Source of the DNA: Anagrus nilaparvatae
Taxonomy: Eukaryota; Arthropoda; Insecta; Hymenoptera; Mymaridae
Assembly: GCA_022575985.1 (NCBI GenBank)
Contig: JAKSXM010000007.1
Span: 28,584,501 to 28,648,500, forward strand
Direction of reading: 5' to 3'
DNA length: 64,000 nucleotides
Position numbers and translations under genes: made by a program. Positions 1 to 12,127 of the stretch are shown in pieces. Numbering within the stretch: position 1 is the stretch's first letter; each line of letters begins with the position of its first letter. The notes below the pieces were generated by a model. It worked only from the letters and a program-made list of their open reading frames with translations. It did not search any database and was not told the DNA's origin.

Positions 1-1233
1 TTTTCAGATTTTTTTCCACTTTTTTGCTCCCTTTTCGGCCATAAATCTTGCCCTATTTAATTTAGAAACTTGACCTTCCGTATAGGAGTAAAAGAAACAT
101 TTTCCTATTTGAAAAATTTTATCCGGATGTTTTGTGACCATTTTTATGGAAAATATGAACAAAAGTTCAGAGGGTCGCATCTTTTTTTATCCGACAGTAG
201 TTTGAATGAAAGGCGAGGTAGGTTATAAGCCAGAAAAACGATTTAAAAGTAACTTTTCACCATCTGCGTTAAGAACGGCTACAAATTTATTTTTATGGTC
301 TCTGAATACTTTAAACATTTGCAGATTTATTTAAAAATTACTACGTTTTTATCTACAATTAGTACTTCAAATTATTTATTATAATAAAATAGAGATTCTG
401 AAAGTACAAATGATTTGTAGATTTATTTAGGGTAATAAAAAACTATCAAAAAGCTTGAAATAAAAAAAAATAAAAAATAAAAATGATCTAACAATATTTA
501 AAAGCTCTCACTGTAAATAAAACGTAAAAAAGAGTAACTTTTTTATAAATTATTGCGCCCACTAGGGCGTCCGACTAAGTTAAGTCCCTAAACTTAGAAG
601 CTCTAATATACAGGAAATTTAGGTTGAATATATAGAGAAAAATTAACATATGTAATACAGAGAAGATTGATTTTAACACACACGCATATAAAAAATTAGT
701 AAATATAACCAAAATAACGATTTTGTTTACTAAGTTCAGTGTGGTTAAAAGTCACTATAAATTTTTAGTAAAATTCACTAATAAAATTTGTTTATAAAAC
801 TAAAACTTCAATTTTTTTAGTAGAATTTACTAATTTTTTGGTTATATTTACCAACATTTATTAATTTTTGTTTACTAAATTCGTTGAGGTTAATTTTACT
901 ATTGTTTTTTTTGCATGCAGTGTCTTAGCAATCCATTATTAAAATGACTAAATTTTTTTCAGTTTCTTTCTTTAAATTTTTATCAATGGTTTTGTAATTA
1001 GTATAATATTACACTTTTACAGATCATTCCAAATGCCTTAAAACGTAAAGAAAATTTTAAAAAAATGCGTGGCAGGATGGGTCTTAAAAAAAAAATTTTT
1101 GTCTAAAAAAACCTTTCCTTAGCTTTTATATCATTTGTAACCAATTGAAAGAAAAAAACATTGGCAGCTGCCACAAAATTTTTTTTTTGTACTTGCATTG
1201 AATATTTGTAAATGAGCTTGATTTTTTTTTTAG
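1..1233 (+). other. Intron sequence upstream of the first visible shootin-1 exon
   Basis: AT-rich DNA ending in a T-tract and TAG acceptor at 1231-1233. No further exon was recognised. Around 690-855 there is an imperfect palindrome (a TTAGTAAATATAACC-type stretch facing its complement). At 1035-1065 a stretch resembles part of the MITE at 43,451-43,738. Confidence 0.5.
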
Positions 1234-4200
1234 TTGATCGAGATAATACTGAAATGGAGAGGAAGTATCAACAACTTCTTAAAGAAAATGAATCATTACA
1301 ACATTTATTACGGGATAAAGATAATAAATTGGAAAAAATGCGAACAGGTAAGTTAAAATGTTTTTATTATTTCATAAATATTTTTTCAAAATTGCTTTGT
1401 TTTTTAATTTTTTGATTATCAACCCTTTAAAGACCATCGTATCCTACAAGATAAAAGGATGGCAATAGTGCCTTAAAAATCTGTTAAGTTACCCTTAATT
1501 TAATGCTTAAAACTATCTAAAACTGCATTGCATTCTTTTGAATCGAGTAAATAAATTAAGAATCTGTTAAATATTCAATAAAGTTTCACTCTGCTATGTT
1601 CAACGGTATGATTTTTATTAATTATATAAGTTATAAATAAATTTAAAGGCCACTAATATAGTAGGCATAAGTATTAAAATCTCTTTAAGGTGTTACATTA
1701 CTAAAAATTTATGATAACAGAAATGAATGAAACTTATACAACATAAAGATAAAGTCTTTAAGAAATGAAATAAACTTTCTTTTACAACTTTGGTTGCCTA
1801 ATTATTATTTAATCAAGAAAAAAGTGTAGGTTTAACATTGCTCTTATGGAAAATCATCTTTGGAGCTTGTGAAAAGTATGATTGCGATTACACAGATTAA
1901 TGAAACTTAAATAATATGATAAATAAAAGCTCAAAGATTATATTTCCAATTTGTTTTACTTGTTTCATTGCATAATTATTAAATAATTAAATAAAAAGTA
2001 TGTAAATAACCTAATATTATACTAATAAATATACGATTTTACACATGTATGTAGCGTCGATAATTCAGAAATCTTAAAAAATGGCGGATTTAGTAATGCA
2101 CCACCTTAAATACATTTACAAAACATAATTACGAATTAAAAAAAAGAAAATTGAGAGTTTTTGATTTTTAAATTCACTACAATTAGCAAGTTGACAATTT
2201 AACGATTATTTCGAAAATTTAGCGAATTATTTTGCAAGTTAACTATTTTTTTTTGTGTAAACTTACAGGACTTAGTTTTAACAGCGTGCAAATAAAATAA
2301 TCTATATATTAAAAATACGTGTTTTATTAACTCACAATCAGGCAAAAATCAGTTTGCGACCCTGTAAGATTACATTGAGATTTCTAGAAAATATATGAAA
2401 ATTCTGGGTCAGTTTTCTATTATCATAGCTTTTAATTCAAAGTAATTCTTTGTTGTTATTTCCTAGTTTATAAAAGAGTTACAAATGTAAAAAAATGTCA
2501 GTTTATAAGATATCATATCAATTTTTTAAAATATTTGTTTATTATTTTTATCTAATATGTAAATAAATTAAGGATTAATTGTTAAAAATAAATGTTTGAC
2601 AGTTTCCGAAGCAGTTTGCACAGAATATGAACAACTTAAGCACCAATATCACGTCGAGACGGGGGCGATGCACAAGGCTATGCAACAGGCGTCTCAAGTA
2701 GGTTAATATTTATATTGCATACGAATGATATTATAATTAAAATTTCAAGTTCACCTTATTTTTTACAATATTTGCAACATTTAAACAAATAGGATATACC
2801 TAATTTAAGAAAATATCTAATTGTAAGTGAATATTTTCCTAAATAATGTTTTCTGATTTTAATAGTAAATTTAAGCGGGCAATTTGACATGCTGCGAGTA
2901 CTAAATTATAACACTAAACTGAAAATAAATTTTATTGCTTAACTGGAAATTACCGGTTACCACAACTGGAATTTTTCCATTTACAGCAACTGTTAGTGAT
3001 TTTTTTTATTTGTTTCAAATTTTACATATTTATTTGTAATAATTTAATTTATTAATACCCAAATCTGTGTTTTCGGTAACGGAAAAATTCTTATAATTTA
3101 TTTGAATAATTATTTGAAAAATTCTTGTTGTTATACGAATGGAAAATTTTTCGGTGTTTAATTTTAAAATTATTGCTAGGTTTATAATTCTAAAAAAAAA
3201 TTAGTGACTTTCAACAAATCTCTACAAAAAAATTTTAAGTTCAAATAATTTAATAATTCAATTTACGATACCTTCATATATTTTATTTTTAAATAATAAA
3301 AAGTTGAAATAAAACAAATGAACTATTTTACTTAGATGAATATTTAGTTCATGTTATTTTAGTACATTAGGACATGTAGTTAGTTTATCATACTAATAAT
3401 TACACATAATTTATCTGTAATTTATAGCTTTTTGCGTTCAATGTAAAATAAGAGCGTTATAAAAAAGTTTATACAAATAAAAAAATTTAGAAAAATTTAA
3501 AAAGAAAAAGAATATATTTGAATTCAAGCAATCGAATATTTCTGTACAAAGAACTTTATAAATACATCCGATCAGATCTGATTAAAAAAATAAAAAACTT
3601 TCTTAATTAAAAAAGTGAAAAATCGGGCTAAATAAAAATAAACGAGTACGTTTTATTTTTATTCTTGAAGGTAAAAAAGAAAAATTCTAAATAAAAAGAT
3701 AATTAATTTAATAAACAAGGGCTTTTAGTTCTTTTTTCTTACTTAAAAAATGTTTCAAGCACCAAGGGTCGTAGATAGTTTCTCCAAGATAAAATGATTA
3801 AAAAAGTTTCTTTTCAAATATCTTGTTGGCTTTCACAGTATGCTATTGTCTTCTCTGAAATTAAATTCGAACATTTTATTATTACTATTATTATTAATAT
3901 TATTTTTAATTTAAGATCAAAATTGAATCAAAAGATTTTTAGTTATAATTAATAATTATTAATTAACCTTAACTGGTTCTAAGAAGAAATGAAAAAAAAA
4001 TCACCCTGAATTAAAAAAAATATCTTTTAAATTTTAATTTATTTTAATTAAATTGCTTATTTTCATGTCTAGTGGTATCGACAAAACAGAGTATTAAAAA
4101 GAAGAAGTCAAATAATTACTGAAAGATATCTTCAATCCAATCCAGATATTGTAAATGAGTTAGAATTGCCAGATGAAGTTGATAATCATTCAGATGATAT

Positions 4201-7200
4201 CGAACAAATTCGAGAAACTGTTGCAGGTTGGAATAATAACTGATTAAATTATTTTAACTTTTTATATTCAGTATTCATAAAATTTTGTTTTTTTCTCTAC
4301 TTTTGTCCTTTAGAGCTTAGCAGAGAGATAGCGAAACTTCAAACTGATCTTAATGCAGCAAAATTGCAGGAATTTGAGGCAATGGAACAAGTTATGCAGT
4401 TAACAGGGCAACTTGAAGAAGAGCGACAATATCGGCAACAAGGTAAAAATTATTTTACTTTTACCTTTAAAATCTGCTTATTTACTGTCTAAATTTATTG
4501 AATATTTATTATAATTTATAATTTATACAAGTTCAAAATTAAAATTCAAGTGATTGAAACAAAATTATGCTCTTTAATGATTGAAACAACGGTGATGTAG
4601 TATAGACTTATTTTTATTTTAAAATATTTTCCATTCTTTGAGATGATAAACTAAACATCTATAAAAAAAAAAAATATACATCAAATATTTCGGCCAAAAA
4701 ACTCACCCAGTAGGTAATTTGGGTCGCTCTTTTCATTTCCGGAGTCCATTTTGACCTAAAACCCCTATTAAATGAGATATCCACTCCCAAAATGGAGTAT
4801 ATTTTCATATAACTTTTAAAGAAACTTATTTATAATTTAAGCTTAATAATTAAAGTAGGATAAATTTCTGAACGATAAATAAAAATTTATTCTATAAAAA
4901 TCCTGATAATTTAATTTATAACCTTGTCATATTTTTTTTTGGAAATAAACAACCGTCAAAAATGTAGATAAAATACCGATCTTTTAAAATTTTAAGGGTT
5001 AATTATATACTAAAAAAATTTTAATTTTTAAATTAAAACATTTTTAAATGTTATTAATACTAAAATTAAATGATTGTTTTTTTTTTAGCTGATGAAAAAG
5101 TAAAAGAATTAATGCTTCACAAAGAAAATATGGAAAGGATATCAAAAATGGTTGAAGAAGAAGTTCAAGTATTAAAAAAGCAATGTGATCAAGAAAAAGA
5201 AAACGCAAGGTGTATAAAATTAGAAGCTGACAGAGTAAGTTTAATTTGCTTATTATTCTTTATCTTTACCAGAGTTTTCACTTATTATCCAAACCAAATT
5301 CGTTCTAGATTCAAAAAGAAAGAAACGTTCTTGCTCATCAATCGGCCCTATTAATGGCGGATATTGGCGATGATCCAAGTGGTAGACTTTTGATTGTTCT
5401 ACAAGAAGTTGAAACCCTAAAAAGGACTTTAGAAGAGGAAAAACAAAGTCACACAGCACAAATTCAACTTCTCCAAGAAAAATTAGAAGAAAAAGAGTCC
5501 AACATCGAATTTGAAATCGTTGAAGAAAAATTAAAGCTTTCGGAATCAGAATTAGAATTAGTGGCTGAAAGAGCTGAGCAAGCTGAAAAATTGGCGGAAG
5601 GATATCGGCAGCAACTTCGGGAATGCGAAGAAAAGATTAAAGAATTAGAAAAAAAAAACTTAGCACCACCTCCACCTCCTCCTCCACCTCCACCTCCTCC
5701 GCCTTTTAATTTGTCACCAGGAATTAAATCGTCCATTAAATTGATTTCTGGAGAGAAAATGAACTCTGTAAATAATAAGTCTGCCATATCGGACATGGAA
5801 AATATGCTTGGAATTAATAAAAAAGCACTTCCAGTTCCTCAACAACCTGGTAATTAAATTATTTTAAAAAAAGTCTTTATTTTAATAAACATATTTAATT
5901 AATTTTATAAAAAATATTTCCTACAGCCATTGATGATATAATTAATCAAATTAAGGGAGGAAGGTTTACATTAAAACAAACTGACGTAAGTTTTCATTTT
6001 TAATTTAATGAAGAAATCGAGAACTAATGTATATTTATTCAAATATTGCATGTTCAAAATTAATTTATTAATTATAAATGTAGTATTTCTTAATGACCAA
6101 TATTGGGCAGGTTGAAAAAACAAATTAGTTTTTTATCATGTATGTGATACTTTTATTAGACGTTTATATAAATATATAAGAAATAATCTTTACATGAAAT
6201 ATGAAATTTTATATATAATTGGAAAATTTAATTTAAAAAATACCTATAATATTAGAAAAACATGATTTAAAATGTAGTGACCGGCTGGTGAATCAATTAA
6301 ATTATAATTTATAACAATCATTTTAAATTATAATAAAATATGAAACGTACAAAAAGAAAAAAATTTCTTGACCAAGAGGGCAATAAATTAGACAATAATA
6401 TATTTATATATTGTGCTAAGTTTCGTGTGCCGTCTAAAATATATAAATTGTTTGAGCAATATTTGATACAAAAATACTATACTAAATAATTAACAAGAGT
6501 TATTGCATAAAAATATATGAAAATTCCATTATAAATTAAATAATTATCTTTGATACCTTCAGAAAAGGTATGTAGATGGCACACAAAACGTCGCACATGT
6601 GGGGATTCACTTTCACACATACACTACCTTAAATATACACACATATACACACAGACACTCACGGCTGAAAAAAACGCCGGTTTTGCAGTCTACACTACAA
6701 TATACACGTAAATCATAGTACTTATTAGAAATATATCATTCGATCAATATCAATAAATAATCATTATATTTTATGTTAGTGGTGAATTATTTAACCCTAA
6801 TTATTGTCTAATTTATTTCCATCTTGGTCAAGAAATTCCTTATCACTCGCAAAATTAATTAAGGGGACACAGAACCGAAAAAATTTGTAAATCAGTTTTT
6901 TTAATTTTTAACAAAATTTATTGATTAAATTAAAAAAATATGAGTTTCACGCCCTCCGCAATAAAAAAACACATCAAATTATTCTAAACAAAAATTTTAA
7001 TATGACCATTTCTTCGAGAATTTTTGGAAATTCGGAAATCTAGAATTTCCAAAAATTTTCGAAGGGATGGTAATATTAAAAGTTTTTTTTAGACTAGTTT
7101 TTTTTATTGCGGAGGGCATAAGATTCATTTTTTTTAAATTTAATCAATAAGTTTTGTTAAAAATATAAATAACTGATTTTAAAATTTTTTTGGTTCTGTG

Positions 7201-7754
7201 GCCCCTTAAGGCTTAAAAATACTGAATTCCTAATTAATTTTATAAGCTTATGCAAATCGTTTATAACATTTAGGTTCTAATTAATTTTTATTTTCCACAA
7301 AATAATAGATATTACAGTACATAAAACGTATCTTATGAGAAACTACAATTAATATAACATATAGAACTTAATGATGCTATCAGTATTCTGTGTTTAATTT
7401 TTGCTTAAACTTGAAAATTTATACATTTGCAGAAAAATAAAAAATGCAGAATAAATTGAAAGCAAATAATGCAAAAAATTACAAATTTTAAAAAAATGTT
7501 AAATTTAGACATCACATTACAATGCTATAGCTTCTTTAAAAATGTTGTAGAAAGATTTTCTCCGTTTAGATTTTAAATAAATAATTAAATTAATTTTTTT
7601 CTTTTAGAAACAAAGAGACGAGGAAAGAAAAAAGAAACAGGAAGAAGATAAAACACCACCAGCACTTTCAGAAATGCTGAATATTTTAGGAACTATGAGA
7701 AAAAGAACAAAGTCCACAAGATCATCTTTTAAATTTTCTAACGAGCCCTCTTGA
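1234..7754 (+). CDS. Shootin-1-like protein, 5'-partial, eight exons
   Basis: Spliced coding exons read at 1234-1347, 2603-2697, 4073-4226, 4314-4442, 5089-5234, 5309-5849, 5927-5985 and 7608-7754 (stop TGA). All have AG acceptors and GT donors and the phases join, giving about 460 residues. Known family role: shootin-1 is a cytoplasmic clutch protein that couples F-actin flow to cell adhesion in axon outgrowth. Visible here: almost continuous Glu/Lys/Gln-rich coiled coil over residues 1-330, with the family pattern NRxLKRxS followed by an acidic stretch in exon 3. There is a run of 13 prolines at about residues 332-344, a WH2/DAD-like helix in exon 7 (IINQIKGGRFTLKQ), and a C-terminal ILGT motif before a basic Ser/Thr-rich tail. 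The order of coiled coil, poly-Pro, short amphipathic helix and ILGT box matches vertebrate shootin-1, but the tail is much shorter. The first exon shown starts mid-codon, so the start codon and probably a few dozen residues lie upstream. Identification is from remembered family sequence, not a search. Confidence 0.88.
1800..2110 (+). repeat. Dispersed repeat, copy 1 (in shootin-1 intron)
   Basis: Clear but diverged similarity to 20058-20325 in the same orientation. Shared stretches include CTTATGGAA, TTTGGAGCTT, GTAAATAACCT and ATATACTAAT-like blocks in the same order. No ORF and no obvious terminal repeats, so the class is unknown. It lies inside the intron 1348-2602. Confidence 0.6.
6361..6838. 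repeat. Foldback element in the last shootin-1 intron
   Basis: Inverted arms of about 39 bp at 6361-6399 and 6799-6838, sharing TTTCTTGACCAAGA and ATTAGACAATAAT with few mismatches, around 400 bp of non-coding sequence. The interior includes CA-rich runs and a CGCCGG-bearing patch near 6670. Looks like a non-autonomous DNA element; no target duplication identified. Confidence 0.65.
6863..7205. mobile_element. Palindromic MITE with TTAA flanks
   Basis: The whole 343 bp folds on itself: it begins GGGGACACAGAACC and ends GGTTCTGTGGCCCC, with further matched blocks inwards to the centre near 7030. TTAA flanks both ends (6859-6862, 7206-7209). TTAA fits piggyBac-type insertion, but a TA target with termini AGGGG/CCCCT is equally compatible. 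No coding capacity. Confidence 0.75.
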
Positions 7755-7794
7755 TGATTAATAATTAATATGATTATTTTATAAGTTTATGTTT

Positions 7795-7800
7795 AATAAA
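7795..7800 (+). terminator. Polyadenylation signal of the shootin-1-like gene
   Basis: AATAAA lies 41 bases after the stop codon, in AT-rich DNA, as expected for a compact 3' UTR. The cleavage site itself cannot be read from sequence. Confidence 0.5.
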
Positions 7801-9183
7801 AATATGACATTCATATGACATCTGTTATAATGTGTAAATAGAATTTAAAGTTTGAATTTCTCTATAAGTAATTATACTCTGTTTTAGTTTAATTGTTTTA
7901 TTCAGGTCATAATGTATTATTTTTTTACAATTAATTTTTTAATTTAAATTACCGTTTAATAATTAATACTATTATTAATACATGACGAAAAAACTTTGTA
8001 ATTACTAGAAAAAATAAGTGAATTTTGTAAATTTAACTGTAAATTAATATTAAAATATTAAAACTCAACAGTTTTATTATTATTGATAAATTTTTTCAAC
8101 ATAAGTCTTTAATTGCTTAAATATTACTCAAAAAAATGCTATCAACTTTATCCAAAAACATTCGTAGAACATAAGAAACTGTTTTTTTATTTTACAAAAT
8201 AATAATTATTCAAAAATGAATTTATCATTAATGGTAAGACCTAAGGGAAATTTCATTTTATATTTCTCAAAAAACCTTATTTTAAAAAAAGAAAGAATAT
8301 TTTCATTAAAATTAACTTTTAATTTTTTTCGTTGTATCAACTTTAGTAACGAAATGTCATTTTAGACTCAAAGGGCTCATTTTGCTCTTGGAAAGCAGCT
8401 TTTATTAAGAGTGACTGAAATTATTATTCGGAAATTATTTTTCAAACATAATAAAATTCGTAACACCGACTCTAGATTCAGTTTTTATGTTATTATTAAC
8501 ACGATTGACACAGTTGACACAGTCTTTTTCGAAGAGCAAAAATTAAAAATTTTTTCTTGGCTGGAGCTAAGAATAAATCATAAGATTAGTTAATATAAAA
8601 ATTAACACAGTTAAATTAAAAAAAAACCATATTATAATAATGTAAAAAATTTGCGAGAAATGAGAAATTTCTAGAAGCTTTTTAAGCCTCCGTGGGTCCT
8701 TTGGATTTTTGCCTACTCGCTGGGTGCTCTATGACGATATCGTCAGGGCTAATTTTTAACCCTTTAAAAAATAATTTTTAGTCAAAATTTTTTAAAAGGT
8801 TTTAGATAATTATCTCAATTAAAGATTAAAAAAGGTTTTTGGTTAAAATGTCCGCTCAGTTTTGCGCCGAAAAATCCGGAGCAGCGGAAAACGAGCATTT
8901 TTTTGATTTTTGGTTAAATATTCATGTCTTAGGCCCTAATAGATATTAAGAAAAATGACGATTTTGGGCTCGGCTCAACTTTGCATCCAAGGTATGGACA
9001 AACAGCTAAACTAAAACTGATGCGGTTTGGCAGGTGTTAATTGAATTGGGGTCATTTGTTTTGGGATCTCTGGTAGAACAAATTCATAGAACTAACCTTC
9101 TATAATATACAATAAATATTACATTAAACTAAACTTTAGTGTTTTCATTTATGTAATAGACATTCTTAACATCATAAGCCATA
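7801..9183. other. Intergenic AT-rich DNA, no gene seen
   Basis: About 1.4 kb between the shootin-1 end and the first LINE relic. A somewhat more GC-rich part at 8690-9080 may be old repeat debris. No exon, RNA gene or inverted repeat that I can support. Confidence 0.4.
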
Positions 9184-9612
9184 GGGGTTCTGCTTGACAA
9201 CAAGCTGTCCTTCAGTATCGAGTTAATGAAGTCGTGTGAAAAGGCTGTTAAGGTGACGTCGTCTCTGGCACGGTTAATGGTAAATATTGGTGGGCCTAGA
9301 TCAGGAAGGCGAAAGCGTCTAATGTCTACGGTCAACTCCATCCTGCTATATGGAGCAGAGATATGGCCGGACACCGTCCAGATGAAAAAGTACTGCAAGT
9401 GAATATCTGCAGTACAAAGACAAGGAGCACTTCGAATCGCTTGTGCGTACCGAACGGTTCCTGTCTTGCCACGGATACTTCCGTAGCCAGCTCTTTAAAT
9501 GGGGCAAGGTAGGAAAAGCGCAGTGCTTGCACTGCGTGGGTGAGGTAGACCCTGCAGAACATATCTTTTTCGCGTGTGCGAGTTTCATTGATGGGCGACC
9601 AGCCTTCCCCGA
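9184..9612 (+). pseudogene. R1-like non-LTR retrotransposon fragment (RT C-terminus)
   Basis: Translation of 9184-9450 gives the region just after the reverse transcriptase core of R1-type LINEs (GVLLDNKLSF, then IGGP and SILLYGAEIW, then QRQGALRIACAYRT). A stop interrupts it near 9402. At about 9455 the reading jumps to the far C-terminal zinc-knuckle-like region (CHGYFR, SQLFKWGKV, CLHCVGEVDPAEHIFFAC). This implies an internal deletion of very roughly 130-150 codons, judged against the fragment at 15616-16748. Dead, truncated at both ends. Related pieces lie at 15.6, 17.6, 21.7 and 40.5 kb. Confidence 0.8.
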
Positions 9613-9714
9613 ATGAAGGCCAGAGAGGGACTAAAGTGACTAAATTTTAAAACAATGAAAAAAATATTATAATATTTTCTTTTTCAAACTTGTCATTTTT
9701 AGTATAATAAATTA

Positions 9715-10535
9715 TCTCCCCCCACAAGGGGAGAAAAATATCCCTAAATTCAAAAAAATAAAAAAAAGTTTATAAAATATTCTCTTTCAAACTTTTCATC
9801 TAATAACCGAAAAAATAACTACATTTTTAGTAGAGAAATTTAGCCCTCCTCCCCACTCCAGGAGTGATAGTAGTGAAAGCCACCAAAAATTAAAAAAAAA
9901 TGGTAAATTGATGTAAATTTTAATTTTCTATTAATGAATGATAATATTTGCTTGAAATTTAAATACAGTGATTTCAATTTTTATGTATCAGTTTTGTAAT
10001 TTTTAAAAAATGTTTTTAATTTTCAATAATAAATTTTTTGAATTGAAAAAATGTATTGTAAAATAACTTTTATTAAGTTTCATATTTGGAGGTTGTTTTC
10101 ACTCCCTGGGGGAGGGAATAATTTTTTATACTAAAAATATTAGTTTTTCTGTTTGTAAGACGAAAAGATTCCAAAAAAAAAAATGTTATTTCCTCTTCTT
10201 CATTATTTTTAAAATTAAGTATAGTTTTTACCTTCCGGGTCAGGCAAAATTTTTTGTACTACCAATTTTGTTACTTTTTCGCTCCTTTTTAAGAAAAAAA
10301 GTGTAAAATATAAAATTTAACAATTTTTTGTATAATTGTTTTTACATTTAGGGGTAGTTTTTCACCCCCTGGCGGCAGGGATAATTTTTTGTACTACAAA
10401 TGTTAGATTTTGGTTGCAAGACGAAAAGTGCAAAAAAGAAAATTTTATAAACTTTCTTTCATTTTTTTTAAATTATGGGGTAGCTGCCTCCCAGGGGGGT
10501 GAATAAATCAAAATTATACTAATAAGTCCATTTCA
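9715..10535. repeat. Degenerate ~130-bp tandem repeat array
   Basis: Four diverged units begin near 10090, 10220, 10352 and 10477. Each has a G/C-rich block of CCCTGG...GGG type followed by AATTTTTTGTACTA and then a TT-rich part ending in AAGACGAAAAG or similar. Spacing is about 125-132 bp. At 9715-9900 a similar C-rich block appears in the opposite sense (TCTCCCCCCACAAGGGGAG), so the array may be one arm of an old foldback. The copia element sits at its right edge. Confidence 0.6.
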
Positions 10536-10562
10536 CCCCTCCTGATTGAAACATCAATTTGA

Positions 10563-10567
10563 GTTTG
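10563..10567. repeat. Target-site duplication, left copy (copia element)
   Basis: GTTTG immediately before the 5' LTR; the identical GTTTG follows the 3' LTR at 15283-15287. A 5-bp duplication is standard for copia integrases. Confidence 0.85.
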
Positions 10568-10895
10568 TGTTGAATTTTGTATATTATACATGCTATGTAT
10601 TATATTATTTTAGATCTACATAACAGCGCTTTGAAAATCATATACTTTATGTAATAACGATAAGAAGTCGTTGTTTCTTTTTATCGATTCTCTAGCATCT
10701 GCTGATGCTTTCTAGCTTCCTGCAACTCCCCCGCATGGAACAGGCCCAGAGACATTATGCTAATGTCTTTTTGGGCGTTAGTCTTTAATAAGCTTGACTC
10801 AAATATAGTCGCATCTATATTCTGTATCACATAATTATTTTACACTTTATATTAATAATAAATCCTGTTTTATATACATAATCTTGTTTTTTTTA
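10568..10895 (+). repeat. Copia 5' LTR, 3'-truncated
   Basis: Matches the 3' LTR from its first base through about 10890, with roughly five substitutions. It then stops short: the 3' LTR's terminal segment (TTTAGCAAAATATTCAACA) is absent, and the gag ATG follows within a few bases at 10898. The LTR contains an AATAAA near 10857-10862. Likely a deletion that also removed the primer-binding site and leader. Confidence 0.85.
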
Positions 10896-10897
10896 TC

Positions 10898-12127
10898 ATG
10901 TCAGACAAAGAAGTATTAGAGTTGACGAAGCTCGATTCTTCAGGAGCGAATTTCCCTTTGTGGAAATTCAGCATCAGTTTCGCACTGCAAGGTAGAGGAC
11001 TGATGGAATTTGTCAAAGGTACAGCCGTAGCACTGGCTGATGACAATGAAGGAAAATTGCAAAAGCACAACAATAAAAAGGCACTAGCATGTGCTTTCTT
11101 ATTAGCATCAATTGATAGAAAATTGCACCCTTTATTGATAAATTGCACGAATGCAAAAGAAATGTAGGAAAAGCTAGAAAGCTTATATGGCGCCAGAAAT
11201 GAGGATGCAAAAACAAGCGCATAGGAAGATTTCTATGCATATAAAATGAAAAATGGCATAGCAATGTCAACCCAAATTGAAGAATTTGAGCAAATTGTGA
11301 AAAGGCTGGAAAATGCAGGTGATAAGCCATCTGAGGACGCCATAAAATCTAAGTTGTTAAATTATTTGCCACCGAAATTTTCAACTTTCCGTATGGCGTG
11401 GGAATCGGCTCCAGCAGCTGAACAATTAAAAGACACCCTAATAGCAAGATTAATTAGGGAAGGTAGGCGCCTTATGAAATCAGAGGAAGAAACCTCTTCA
11501 GATCTGGCATTACAAGTAAGACAGATTAATTTAAATAAAGACGGGAATAATAAGGCTCCCGTCAAGAAAAATTACAAGGCCGAACGCGAGAAAAAGATAA
11601 GGGAGTTAAAAAAGAGGACTAAGTGTGCGTTGTGTAAGCAGAAGGGGCATTGGGTACGAGAATGTCCGAAAAAAGCCGAAGACGAGCAAGCAGTCGATGT
11701 AACAAAAAGTGCAGGTGATTATCAGCAGTCATCTGCATATGTATGTGATTATATAGCTATGTATTCAAAACAGCTTGACTGCTGCACAGCAAGTGATTGG
11801 ATTGCCGACTCCAGCTCCGGTGCAACAGCACATATGACATCAAGTGAGAATTATTTTTCTAGCTTAAAACCACTTAATTTCAAGCATGGGGTAGAAATAG
11901 CTAATAAAGTGATTATTGAGGCTGCTGGAATTGGTACAATTACTATTGAAGAAAATTTAAATGGCAAAATAATACGGTGCGAATTAAGAGACGTTTTATA
12001 TGTACCTGAATTAAATCGAAATCTTTTCTCGGTCAGTAAAGTGACTGATAAAAACTTTTCTTTTCATGCTTACAAAGAAAATGTGAAATTCGCAACCCTT
12101 TCGGAAAAATTTCATCAAAAGGTATAA
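10898..12127 (+). pseudogene. Copia gag and protease region, interrupted
   Basis: Opens with ATG at 10898 in one frame that is broken by in-frame TAG codons at 11165-11167 and 11222-11224, then stays open to TAA at 12125. Visible: Gag-like N-terminus (GANFPLWKFSISFAL), a CCHC zinc knuckle (CALCKQKGHWVREC, around 11624-11665), and an aspartic protease site in which DSG is expanded to DSSSGAT (around 11806-11826). The gag-pre-integrase part begins near the end. The reading continues in another frame after about 12120, so a frameshift separates it from pol. Confidence 0.88.

Noticed and set aside
5464..5796. 110-codon minus-strand ORF with a glycine run
   Set aside because: It is the antisense of the shootin-1 poly-proline exon; the Gly run is the complement of the CCX codons.
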